Source: Dyadobacter sediminis
Lineage (GTDB): Bacteria; Bacteroidota; Bacteroidia; Cytophagales; Spirosomataceae
Assembly: GCF_005860765.1 (NCBI RefSeq)
Contig: NZ_VCEI01000025.1
Coordinates: 744,001 to 808,000, forward strand
DNA: 64,000 bases
Direction of reading: 5' to 3'
The first letter of the stretch is position 1. Every line of letters starts with the position of its first letter. The translations under genes were made by a program, and so were the position numbers. Under the pieces are notes generated by a model. The model had not been told where the DNA came from and searched no databases. It was given only the letters and a program-made list of their open reading frames with translations. Below are positions 8,085 through 16,164 of the stretch, one piece after another.

Positions 8085-8999
8085 ATGAAAACAGAAGCAC
8101 CTGCTTTGTACCGATTTGAATCACTGAACGATTTCCACCGCGTGTTCGGGCTGCCAAAGCCCGTTCATCCGTTGGTCAGTTTTATAAAGATTGAGGACAT
8201 GAAGATCAGTCCGGATGCATTACCTCCGTCGATTGTCCTGCCGTTTTACAAAATTGCCTACAAAACCAGCCTGTGCGGCAAAGCCAGGTACGGCCAGAAT
8301 TATTACGACTTCGGCGAGGGCGGACTTGTATTTACAGCACCCGGTCAGATTTTTGAAAGCCCTGTCAGTCAGGCAAGTTCAGGGTATATCCTGCTTGTTC
8401 ATCCCGACTTTTTCCTGCGTTACCCGCTGGCCGGAACAATCCGGCAGTATCGTTTTTTTACCTATGCGGCCAATGAGGCGTTGTACCTTTCCGACAAAGA
8501 GCGGACAGTCCTGTTTTCTGTTTTCAGTATCATCGAAGAAGAGCTTAACAGCAGAATTGACCACTTCAGTCAGGATGTGCTTATATCCCAGATAGAACTG
8601 CTTCTCAATTACAGCAACCGTTTTTACGGGCGTCAGTTCATCACCCGGAAATCTGCGACCAATGACCTTTTACAAAGAATGGAGTCTGTTCTGGATGACT
8701 ATCTGAATAGTGGAAAGTCATCTGAAAACGGAATTCCGACTGTGCAATTTCTGGCAGAAAAGCTGGACATGTCCGCCAGTTATCTGAGCGACATGCTTCG
8801 TTCACTGACCGGAGAAAATGCTTTGTATCATATCCATGAAAAGCTTGTGGAGAAAGCCAAGGAGAAATTGTCTACTTCAAACTTGTCGGTTTCTGAAATC
8901 GCTTTTGAACTGGGTTTTGATTATCCGCAGTCTTTCAGCCGTCTGTTCAAAACAAAAACCAGTTTTTCACCGCTCGCTTTCCGGCAATCATTCAACTGA
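8085..8999 (+). CDS. AraC family transcriptional regulator (copy 1 of 3)
   Basis: A 304-residue regulator. The N-terminal half (to about 200) is a cupin-like sensing domain with the opening FHRVFGLPKPVHPLVS. The C-terminal third (about 215-304) has two helix-turn-helix motifs: VQFLAEKLDMSASYLSDMLR and VSEIAFELGFDYPQSFSRLF. Two other regulators in the window (16165-17079 and 49571-50494) share the opening, the SQDVLISQIELLL-like central block and the HTH region, so they are paralogs. It follows the SDR gene by 34 bases in the same direction; TATATTTA just before the start is one base off the -7 consensus, so the regulator may also have its own promoter. The ligand is unknown. Confidence 0.9.
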   Translation: MKTEAPALYRFESLNDFHRVFGLPKPVHPLVSFIKIEDMKISPDALPPSIVLPFYKIAYKTSLCGKARYGQNYYDFGEGGLVFTAPGQIFESPVSQASSGYILLVHPDFFLRYPLAGTIRQYRFFTYAANEALYLSDKERTVLFSVFSIIEEELNSRIDHFSQDVLISQIELLLNYSNRFYGRQFITRKSATNDLLQRMESVLDDYLNSGKSSENGIPTVQFLAEKLDMSASYLSDMLRSLTGENALYHIHEKLVEKAKEKLSTSNLSVSEIAFELGFDYPQSFSRLFKTKTSFSPLAFRQSFN

Positions 9000-9117
9000 G
9001 TTCTGCGCTTAATGACGCATTATTCAGTCACTAAAAATCCGATTACTTTCATTGCCGTTTCTAAATGGATTAGTTTTCGGATAACAGATTTTTAACTCAG
9101 AAGTAATAAACAGCTAC

Positions 9118-9157
9118 AAAAAAGCCGCTTATCCATCATGGACATGCGGCGTTTTTT
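9118..9157. terminator. Bidirectional terminator between convergent genes
   Basis: GCCGC (9124-9128) pairs with GCGGC (9146-9150), and TCCAT/ATGGA pair inside. An A-run precedes and a T6 run follows the stem, so it can act in both directions. It separates the plus-strand AraC gene from the minus-strand T9SS protein gene. Confidence 0.75.
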
Positions 9158-9182
9158 GTTTATGCTGCTTTTTAGCGTTTAA

Positions 9183-11873
9183 CTACTCCGTTACAAGCAC
9201 TTTAAGCACTTCTGAAAATTCCCTTGACTGTACTTTCAAGAGATACATACCCGCCTGCAACTGGCCGGGCAGGCCTACTTTCAGTCTGGTTGAGTTGTCT
9301 TCGGTCTCAGGACGCTGCAACTGGAACTGCATGCCTGCCATGTTTGTCAACTCCAGATCCACTTCGCTTTTGTGGCCGGAAGAGACTTCCAGCATGATGT
9401 GGTCTTTGGCAGGATTAGGGTAAATTACCGAGCTGAGAGCTGTGTTACTTTCAGATGCTTCTTCACTTTCGCTTCCCAAACGCGTAACCTGATTTGCCGT
9501 ATTATCTGTTACAATCACCAGCTGAGGTGCAAAGCCGGACGGGTTTTCTTTACTATGGAAATTCAATAGCCGGATTGAGCCTGTTGATAATGCGAGGCTC
9601 ACAACTTTGTCTCCGGCTGCTTGTAATCTGACAAATTCAGTCACGTCCAAATCCCTGTATTTCATTTCACTGTTGACTTGCACCCTTGCTTCTGCAGCCG
9701 GGTTCAGGGCGTAGGGAGCATTCGCTTTAGTAATTCCGTTTTCGGTCCAGGAATCATCTAAAACGCCCCCGGCAACCAGCGTTACTCCTTCCATGTTCTC
9801 GTGATTTTTCCCATACACCCGAAGTTTCGCCGACTTGACATTAGTAATTCCTGGTATGGCAAATTTCAAATAACTTACCCGCTGAAGGTCCCGGGGTGTG
9901 CCGTTAAAGCCTTTAATACTAAGCAAGGGATCTGAGCCAAAGTTCTGATTCTGGTAAATTCCATCACGTACTGTGGCATCCTCCTCAGGAGCAAAGGTGA
10001 GGGTACGCTGTGGAGAAGGCAGGACTTCAATGGCCGAAACCCGGGGCAGATCCGCTGCTCCGGTCAGAAAGTCGATATTGAGCATGCCGTCTGTGACGTT
10101 GACGGTGAAGGTTTCTGCTGTGGCAAGCATTGCTCCGCCGGCTTTGGCAAAGATATCATAGTTGGTCAGCTTGCGGACGCCTTCCATGTTGACGTGAAAC
10201 TGTCTGCTGCCTTTGCCGCCTTTTTTGCCCGGAGCCCCGAAGTACGTTTCTGCAAAATGCAGGTATACGGTTACCTCGCCATTGGGAACCGGAATGTTAT
10301 AGCTGAACGAAGGTGAGCAGCGTGCGGATTGGTATAATATGTCATTGCTTGTATTCGGAATATCGCCGGTTGCAATGGAGCTGATACGGTCAATGCCGGC
10401 GTAATATTTATCTGCTATGAACAGCTTTTTGGTAGCAGTCATGAATTCCGGTCCGCCCGCATTGATGCGGATCGGGTTTTGTGGTAGTGGCGGGTTTTCG
10501 GGAGCCATTTTGACAATCCAGTAATCGTCACCTCCATAGCTGTTTTCTGACTTGTCATAACTCTTTGTCGAGTTAGAAGTACCACCCAGGATAATACCAC
10601 CATCAGCACTTAGTTCTACCGAGTTCATATCATCATTACCAATTCCGCCAAGAGTCTTGTCCCATAGCTTTGTGCCATTCGCATCTATCTTGATAAGCCA
10701 GAAATCTTCTTTCCCTCTTGAAGGCTCCGATTTGTCAGGCCCTATACTGCCATAGGAGCTTCCACCCAGCAAAAATCCGCCATCACTTGTCTTGGTCATC
10801 GAATGAAGCTGGCTTACATTATTTACCTCATCACTGTTATCAGTAGGTAATCCTGCACCAATGGTCTTGTCCCATAGCTTTGTGCCATTCGCATCAACTT
10901 TTATTATCCAGTAATCTGAGTTGTAATTACTGGCTTCGCTTTTATCTCCTCCAATACCAGAATAAGACCATCCTCCCAGAAGGTATCCGCCATCGTTGGT
11001 CTGCAATACAGATTCAAGTTGATCATAGTCAGGACCTCCGTATGTCTTTTCCCACTGCAAAGCTCCATTCTGGTTTAATTTGGCAATGTAGTAGTCTCCT
11101 GGGTAATTTAGCTCCACGCTCAAATAACCTCCCAATATATATCCACCATCAGATGTCTGTTCAATGTAGCCACCACCATCATCATAATTATCTGTTCCCA
11201 GAACAGAGTCCCATTGTACTTCTCCCGAAGAAGATAGCTTTACTACCCATAGGTCATAGCTATTTGGATAAGCTAATGGTGCTTTGGTTTTGTCATTGCC
11301 AATTGGTGACCTGGATACACCTGCCAGAATATAACCTCCGTCTTTTGTTGGTTTCAGCGATTTAAGAAACTCTCTCCTTGGACCTCCAATTGTTTTATCC
11401 CATTCAACGGTACCACTGGCACTAAGCTTAATAATCCAGTAATCATACATTTCCTCAAAGTCGGTGCCATAGGGAGGCTGGCTTTTTATTGGACCTACTC
11501 CGGAAGTGGATGTTGCACCAACAATATATCCACCATCCGGCGTAAGTTCAATATAACCGTTGGATTCACCCTGATCCCCGCCCAGGGCCAGGTCCCATTG
11601 CTTGGTTCCATCAGCAGCCATCTTTACAATCCAAATGTCTGTACCGCCATACCCGGCCTGGCTTTTGTCACCACTTTTGCCGGATTCGGAATGACCAATA
11701 GCAATAAAGCCACCATCAGGTGTTTGCTTGACAGATTCGAAATATTCCCGCCCATTACTTCCAAATGTTCTATCCCACTGAATAGCAGGCTGGGCATACA
11801 CACTTGCCTGTCCAAAGACAATTAAAGTAAGCAGGGACTTGATAAAACGCTTAAAACGTAAAGTATTTTTCAT
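9183..11873 (-). CDS. Secreted T9SS propeller/malectin/DNRLRE protein (paralog 1)
   Basis: An 896-residue exported protein. Residues 1-28 are a signal peptide ending VYAQ. Residues 29-455 hold seven repeats built around a D-G-G-Y/F-I-x-G-G strand followed by GxDKSExSxGxxDYWIVK and GTKxWDKTxGG, which suggests a seven-bladed beta-propeller. Residues 469-620 look like a malectin-type carbohydrate-binding domain (RINAGG start, NYDIFAKAGG, LNIDFLTG). Residues 624-791 match the DNRLRE/CBM96-type domain (DATVRDG, SYLKFAIP, LDVTEFV). Residues 815-896 are a type A T9SS sorting domain (YPNPAKD near 842, ending EVLKVLVTE). It would be secreted through the T9SS and may bind polysaccharide at the cell surface. 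Its tandem neighbour (12071-14698) and the gene at 55931-58933 have the same design. No catalytic residues are recognised. Confidence 0.85.
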   Translation of the reverse strand: MKNTLRFKRFIKSLLTLIVFGQASVYAQPAIQWDRTFGSNGREYFESVKQTPDGGFIAIGHSESGKSGDKSQAGYGGTDIWIVKMAADGTKQWDLALGGDQGESNGYIELTPDGGYIVGATSTSGVGPIKSQPPYGTDFEEMYDYWIIKLSASGTVEWDKTIGGPRREFLKSLKPTKDGGYILAGVSRSPIGNDKTKAPLAYPNSYDLWVVKLSSSGEVQWDSVLGTDNYDDGGGYIEQTSDGGYILGGYLSVELNYPGDYYIAKLNQNGALQWEKTYGGPDYDQLESVLQTNDGGYLLGGWSYSGIGGDKSEASNYNSDYWIIKVDANGTKLWDKTIGAGLPTDNSDEVNNVSQLHSMTKTSDGGFLLGGSSYGSIGPDKSEPSRGKEDFWLIKIDANGTKLWDKTLGGIGNDDMNSVELSADGGIILGGTSNSTKSYDKSENSYGGDDYWIVKMAPENPPLPQNPIRINAGGPEFMTATKKLFIADKYYAGIDRISSIATGDIPNTSNDILYQSARCSPSFSYNIPVPNGEVTVYLHFAETYFGAPGKKGGKGSRQFHVNMEGVRKLTNYDIFAKAGGAMLATAETFTVNVTDGMLNIDFLTGAADLPRVSAIEVLPSPQRTLTFAPEEDATVRDGIYQNQNFGSDPLLSIKGFNGTPRDLQRVSYLKFAIPGITNVKSAKLRVYGKNHENMEGVTLVAGGVLDDSWTENGITKANAPYALNPAAEARVQVNSEMKYRDLDVTEFVRLQAAGDKVVSLALSTGSIRLLNFHSKENPSGFAPQLVIVTDNTANQVTRLGSESEEASESNTALSSVIYPNPAKDHIMLEVSSGHKSEVDLELTNMAGMQFQLQRPETEDNSTRLKVGLPGQLQAGMYLLKVQSREFSEVLKVLVTE

Positions 11874-11947
11874 TTAGATTTTTGGTTAGGTAAATTCATA
11901 GTTACAAAGTATTATTCCGAGCAATAATCATGCGGATCTGTTATGTG

Positions 11948-11961
11948 ACCTATTTAACGGT
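11948..11961. promoter_or_regulatory. Shared upstream motif, site 1
   Basis: ACCTATTTAACGGT lies 75-88 bases before the start of T9SS paralog 1. The identical 14-mer occurs in inverse orientation before paralog 3 (59052-59065), and its last 11 bases occur before paralog 2 (14772-14782). It may be an operator or activator site, or part of a promoter; the function is inferred. Confidence 0.4.
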
Positions 11962-11964
11962 GAA

Positions 11965-12011
11965 GCAGAATAGCTCCAATGCAAACATGGCTTGCATTGG
12001 AGCTATTCTGC
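11965..12011. repeat. 20-bp perfect inverted repeat between tandem T9SS paralogs
   Basis: Bases 11965-11984 pair perfectly with 11992-12011, leaving a 7-base loop (ACATGGC). It lies about 60 bases after the stop of paralog 2 and about 90 bases before the start of paralog 1, both on the minus strand. There is no T-tract on either side, so it is not a standard intrinsic terminator. It may be an mRNA-processing or stabilising hairpin, an attenuator, or a protein-binding palindrome. Confidence 0.7.
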
Positions 12012-12070
12012 AGTCGTAAAGTCAGGTATTTTTAAATCCTCGCAAAGTAAGTAAACCTGCTATTTCAGGA

Positions 12071-14698
12071 CTATTCAGTCACCAGAACCTTAATCACTTC
12101 CGTTGCTGCTTCCGAATGTATTTTCAGCATGTAAATTCCGGAACTGAGCGACAGACCGGAAATATCCACTTCCACTTTCTGCCCGGCTGTTGCTTTTTCT
12201 GCGGTTGTTACCTGGTAATTCCGGCCTGCATGATTTAGCAGGTCAAGGGAAATGTTTTCGCTGTGTTTTGCAGACAGCTGCACGGTAAACTGCTTTCTGA
12301 CCGGATTGGGGTAAACCGATGAAGGCTCCGGTTCTGCTTCCAGGTTCGAGCTGATTTCTTCGTTGCTTATCCGCGTATTGCTATTGATAACCGGTGCAGT
12401 CTGAACAATCAGCTGGGGAGGATTGGAGCTGTTTTCCTTGCTGTTAAATACCAGTCGGGTATTGCGATTGTTCGGGTCGGCCAAAGACAGACTGACCAGG
12501 GTTTCACCGGATTGCTGCTGTGCTTTTACATAACTGGTCACGTCTATTTCATAGTACTTGTAAGTATTATCAACTGCAACGTAGCCCAGTGAAAGTGTGG
12601 ATACCGTCGGGGCGTTGCTTCTGACAATGCCGCTTTCAGTCCAGGTGTCATTGTCAACGCCGTATGCATGTACCGAAATGCTTTTGGTATTTTCATGGTT
12701 ATGCCCGTAAATACGCAGTTTGGCAGATGTGACAGCCGCAGCTGACGGTAACTGGAACCGAAGGTAGGAGGAACGCTTTGCTGAAAAATCGCTGATGTTG
12801 TTCTTTATATCCAGGATTGAAGCCAAGCCATAGTTCGTGAAACTGTAACTGCCATCGCGTACATAAGCATCTGCAACCGGTTTCAGCGTTGAACCGGAAA
12901 CAGGAATCACTTCAATGGCCGAGACTCTGGGCAGGTCCGTTGCGCCGGTCAGAAAATCAATGTTGAGCACGCCATCTGTAACATTAACCGTAAAGGTTTC
13001 TGCCGTAGCACGCATGGCTCCGCCGGCTCTGACGAAGATATCATAGTTGGTCAGTTTGCGGCTGCCTTCCATGTTGACATGAAACTGCCGGCTGCCGGCT
13101 CCGCCTTTTTTGCCCGGAGCGCCATAGTAAGTCTCTGCAAAATGCAGGTATACGCTTACTTCGCCATTGGGAACCGGAATATTGTAGCTGAACGAAGGCG
13201 AGCAGCGGGCAGAACGGTAAAGCACGTCATTACTTGTATTCAGGATATCTCCGCTTGCAATGCTGCTGGTGCGGTCCAGGCCGGCGTAATACCGATCAGC
13301 AATGAACAGTTTTTTGGTAGCGGTCGTAAAATCCTGTCCGCCTGCATTGATCCGGATCGGGCCCGCAGCAAGGGACGGTTCGGGAGCAAATTTTACAACC
13401 CAGTAGTCATCACCTCCTCTTGAATTTTCCGTTTTGTTACCGCTCGCATTGGAGCCTGACGTTCCTCCGACAATAAACCCGCCGTCCAGCGTTGAAATCA
13501 GCGAGTTTCTTTCTGCGCGGTCAACCAGCGAACCGCCCAATGTCTTGTCCCAGACTTTTACTCCGTTTCCGCTCAGTTTTACAACCCACATGTCCGTCAA
13601 GCCCCAGCTGGCCTCTGTCTTGTCACCGCCGCTTCCCGAATTGGTCTGGCCGCTTGCAACGATGCTGCCATCCGGCTGTTCGATTACTGCAAGACAATAG
13701 TCATCGCCGGTACCGCCGATAGTCCGGTCCCAGACAATTGATCCGAACGAAGTAAGTTTGACGATCCACATGTCCACGCCGCCCTTTGAATTCTCGGATT
13801 TGTCACTGCCGGCGTTTGCCGATGAATAACCACCCGCAACGTATCCGCCATCGGCCGTTTGAATAAGGCTGGTAGGAGCGGGGCCTCCGAGCGTCTTGTC
13901 CCAGCTAACTACTCCGTTGGCATCCAGCTTCACAATCCACATATCACTGCCGGTAACGGGTGCTTCTGTTTTGTCAAAACCTATTCCGGAATTGGAGGAG
14001 CCGCCCACAATGTAGCCGCCATCCGCTGTTTGTCGGACCGTTCTGCAAATATCCGATCCGGTTCCTCCGATTGTATTGTTCCATTGAACCTGACCGTCCG
14101 CTGAAAACTTGATGATCCAGTAATCATAACCGCCAACACTTGCTTCGTCTTTTCCCTGCGCCGGCTTTGCGCCGCCTGTACTGCTCATGCCCACGATAAT
14201 GCCGCCGTCTGCCGTTTCATGAATTTCACCAAAACCAATTTCAATTCCGGCATCGGAATCTGAAGAAAAGTATTTAGCCCATTGTACGTTTCGCTGGTAG
14301 TCGAGCTTTCGTATAAAATAGGCCGTTTCCGTACTGCCGGCAATTGCCAGTCCGCCGTCACTTGTCCTTACTGCCATGTAAACCCAGTCCGGGCCGGAAA
14401 GAGGCGTAACGATGTCATCCCATTTCTTTGTCCCGTCGGGCCTGAGTTTAACGATCCAGGGATCTTCCTCAAGGCCGGCCTGCGTGCGGTCACCGCTGAC
14501 TGGTGCCCATGCGCCGGTACCAGTCAGCAGGTATTCACCGTTAGCATCCTGCATAATCGATTTGAGATCATCATAACCGTTGCTGCCAATGGTTTTGTCC
14601 CATTGGATTATAGGCTGGGCAAAAACACTTGCCTGCGCAAATACGATTAGGGAAAGGAAAAATTTAACTAGGGGTTTGCGAAGTAAAGGATTCTTCAT
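12071..14698 (-). CDS. Secreted T9SS propeller/malectin/DNRLRE protein (paralog 2)
   Basis: An 875-residue paralog of the gene at 9183-11873. The signal peptide (1-28) ends VFAQ. Seven repeats follow (residues about 29-440), with core strands such as ADGGIIVG, ADGGYIVGG, ADGGYVAGG and LDGGFIVGG, each joined to DMWIVKL/DYWVVKF and WDKTLGG, as for a seven-bladed propeller. Then come a malectin-like domain (RINAGGQDF to RVSAIEVIP), a DNRLRE-type domain (DAYVRDGS, SYLRFQLP, IDVTSYV) and a T9SS type A sorting domain (YPNPVRKQF, ending EVIKVLVTE). The malectin parts of paralogs 1 and 2 are nearly identical while the repeats differ more, as expected if the propeller faces varied ligands. Upstream bases (ATTCATAGTTACA) are also shared, which supports a tandem duplication. 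Confidence 0.85.
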   Translation of the reverse strand: MKNPLLRKPLVKFFLSLIVFAQASVFAQPIIQWDKTIGSNGYDDLKSIMQDANGEYLLTGTGAWAPVSGDRTQAGLEEDPWIVKLRPDGTKKWDDIVTPLSGPDWVYMAVRTSDGGLAIAGSTETAYFIRKLDYQRNVQWAKYFSSDSDAGIEIGFGEIHETADGGIIVGMSSTGGAKPAQGKDEASVGGYDYWIIKFSADGQVQWNNTIGGTGSDICRTVRQTADGGYIVGGSSNSGIGFDKTEAPVTGSDMWIVKLDANGVVSWDKTLGGPAPTSLIQTADGGYVAGGYSSANAGSDKSENSKGGVDMWIVKLTSFGSIVWDRTIGGTGDDYCLAVIEQPDGSIVASGQTNSGSGGDKTEASWGLTDMWVVKLSGNGVKVWDKTLGGSLVDRAERNSLISTLDGGFIVGGTSGSNASGNKTENSRGGDDYWVVKFAPEPSLAAGPIRINAGGQDFTTATKKLFIADRYYAGLDRTSSIASGDILNTSNDVLYRSARCSPSFSYNIPVPNGEVSVYLHFAETYYGAPGKKGGAGSRQFHVNMEGSRKLTNYDIFVRAGGAMRATAETFTVNVTDGVLNIDFLTGATDLPRVSAIEVIPVSGSTLKPVADAYVRDGSYSFTNYGLASILDIKNNISDFSAKRSSYLRFQLPSAAAVTSAKLRIYGHNHENTKSISVHAYGVDNDTWTESGIVRSNAPTVSTLSLGYVAVDNTYKYYEIDVTSYVKAQQQSGETLVSLSLADPNNRNTRLVFNSKENSSNPPQLIVQTAPVINSNTRISNEEISSNLEAEPEPSSVYPNPVRKQFTVQLSAKHSENISLDLLNHAGRNYQVTTAEKATAGQKVEVDISGLSLSSGIYMLKIHSEAATEVIKVLVTE

Positions 14699-14771
14699 CG
14701 GATTGTCGGTTAAGTAGATTCATAGTTACAGGTTGTAATTTAGAAAAATCATGCTACCGGCAATACAAATT

Positions 14772-14782
14772 TATTTAACGGT
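14772..14782. promoter_or_regulatory. Shared upstream motif, site 2
   Basis: TATTTAACGGT lies 74-84 bases before the start of T9SS paralog 2, in the same orientation and nearly the same distance as site 1 (11951-11961) is from paralog 1. It overlaps the end of the possible small gene at 14775-15080. Confidence 0.35.
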
Positions 14783-15080
14783 AAATCTGCTGCGTTCCGG
14801 TGCCGGATAAAACCTGTATTTGCTTATGCTTTACAACCCATTCCGAAATATTTCCCGGATTGATCAAAGTGCCGGTTTTTTGTATGATTTGTCCCGGAAC
14901 GAAGGTGCGGGCAGCTTTAAAAAGCACGATGTCGCTATCTATATAAATAATCTGAGATATGCCTGCTTTGATTCCGAGTAAAATAAGATTCATTTGCATT
15001 GAGCTGATTAGCCAATGCATTAAAAAGAAAAGGATGCAGCATACAAGCCGTTTTGTATCATTCCGGAAAGAGCGGTTCAT
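14775..15080 (-). CDS. Hypothetical small protein with one hydrophobic segment
   Basis: A possible 101-residue protein that I do not recognise. Residues about 13-45 (CCILFFLMHWLISS, MNLILLGI) are hydrophobic and likely form one or two membrane helices; the remaining part (SDIVLFKAARTFVPGQIIQ, GNISEWVVKHK) has ordinary soluble composition. The frame continues 29 codons upstream of the ATG without a canonical start (LVRKWEIKQILKA directly before it), which also reads like protein, so the true start could be an unusual codon or the gene may be truncated. It lies upstream of T9SS paralog 2 on the same strand. The remaining bases of the 14.7-15.3 kb gap show no other gene. Confidence 0.4.
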   Translation of the reverse strand: MNRSFRNDTKRLVCCILFFLMHWLISSMQMNLILLGIKAGISQIIYIDSDIVLFKAARTFVPGQIIQKTGTLINPGNISEWVVKHKQIQVLSGTGTQQIYR

Positions 15081-15296
15081 GGCTTTCAGGATCTGCTTTA
15101 TTTCCCATTTCCGGACCAGGTTGCAGAAAGCAGGGCGGAACTTATTCCTTTTGTCAGCTGCTTTTTAGGCGAAAGCAGCCAAAAAGATTTTACAGGAAGA
15201 TTCAGCTTATCATTTTGGCTACAAAATACTCCGGTTTCGCTACAAACAACCTGTGTCATTTAAGGAGATTTGCATTCCAATATCAGATAAACAGAG

Positions 15297-16091
15297 ATGA
15301 CAAAGACCATTTTTATTACAGGCGCATCGGCCGGAATAGGAAAAGCAACTGCCAAATTTTTTGCCGCAAAAGGCTGGCATGTGATCGCTACCATGCGCAA
15401 GCCGGAAAACGAGAAAGAGCTGAATCTGCTTGAAAATGTAACGCTGCTGCCGCTGGATGTAAACGATCCGGTGCAAATCAGGAAAACCGTGCAGAAGGCG
15501 CTGGCACAAACGCAGATTGATGTGGTCTTCAACAATGCAGGATATGCGCTGCTGGGCGTGCTGGAAGCCATTACAGATGAGCAGCTTGTGGCACAGATGG
15601 AAACGAATTTTTTCGGTGTAGTGCGTGTAACACAAGCTTTTATTCCTTATTTCCGGGAAAAAGGTACCGGGCTTTTCATCACGACGGGATCATCGGCGGG
15701 GCTGATGGGATTTCCGGTAAGTTCCATGTATGATGCAAGCAAATGGGCGCTGGAAGGATGGAGCGAAAGCCTGTCGTATGAATTAAATGAAGTGGGCATC
15801 GGCATCAAAACGATTGAACCCGGCCTGGTTGCAACGGAAATCGGGGACCGGTCCGTGACTGTTTCCCATCCTGCCTATGAAAATTTAATGAACCGGTTTA
15901 TGGCACTCATTGCACATGGCGAAAACGTAACCACTGCAGAACAGATTGCAGAAGTCGTGTATGGCGCTGCGACCGATGGCCGGAATACCCTGCGTTATGT
16001 ATGCGGTGAAGATGCAAAAAGCCTGTATGCGCAGCGGCTTGCCGGAGGCGACGAGGCGTTCAGGGAAGCAATGAAAAAAATGCTGGCATAA
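15297..16091 (+). CDS. Classical SDR family oxidoreductase
   Basis: A 264-residue SDR with all family signatures: TGASAGIG (8-15), NNAG (79-82), catalytic Ser132, Tyr145 and Lys149 (YDASK). The EPGLVATEIGD loop follows. It lacks membrane segments and is expected to be a soluble carbonyl reductase, substrate unknown. A paralogous AraC regulator follows 73 bases later on the same strand, with a 12-bp inverted repeat between them. The stub at 51675-51818 resembles its first 33 residues closely (TGAS-S-GIG, F-KGW-V-ATM), so these two genes are probably related by duplication. Confidence 0.88.
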   Translation: MTKTIFITGASAGIGKATAKFFAAKGWHVIATMRKPENEKELNLLENVTLLPLDVNDPVQIRKTVQKALAQTQIDVVFNNAGYALLGVLEAITDEQLVAQMETNFFGVVRVTQAFIPYFREKGTGLFITTGSSAGLMGFPVSSMYDASKWALEGWSESLSYELNEVGIGIKTIEPGLVATEIGDRSVTVSHPAYENLMNRFMALIAHGENVTTAEQIAEVVYGAATDGRNTLRYVCGEDAKSLYAQRLAGGDEAFREAMKKMLA

Positions 16092-16114
16092 TTACATTCG
16101 AACATAATGATGAC

Positions 16115-16150
16115 ACTGCCGGTAAAATCATTTCCATATTTACCGGCAGT
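16115..16150. repeat. 12-bp perfect inverted repeat between SDR and AraC genes
   Basis: ACTGCCGGTAAA (16115-16126) is the exact reverse complement of 16139-16150, with a 12-base spacer. It ends 14 bases before the AraC start. No T-tract follows, so a dimer-binding operator or an RNA hairpin affecting the regulator's translation is more likely than a terminator. Confidence 0.55.
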
Positions 16151-16164
16151 TAAAAGAATTTATA

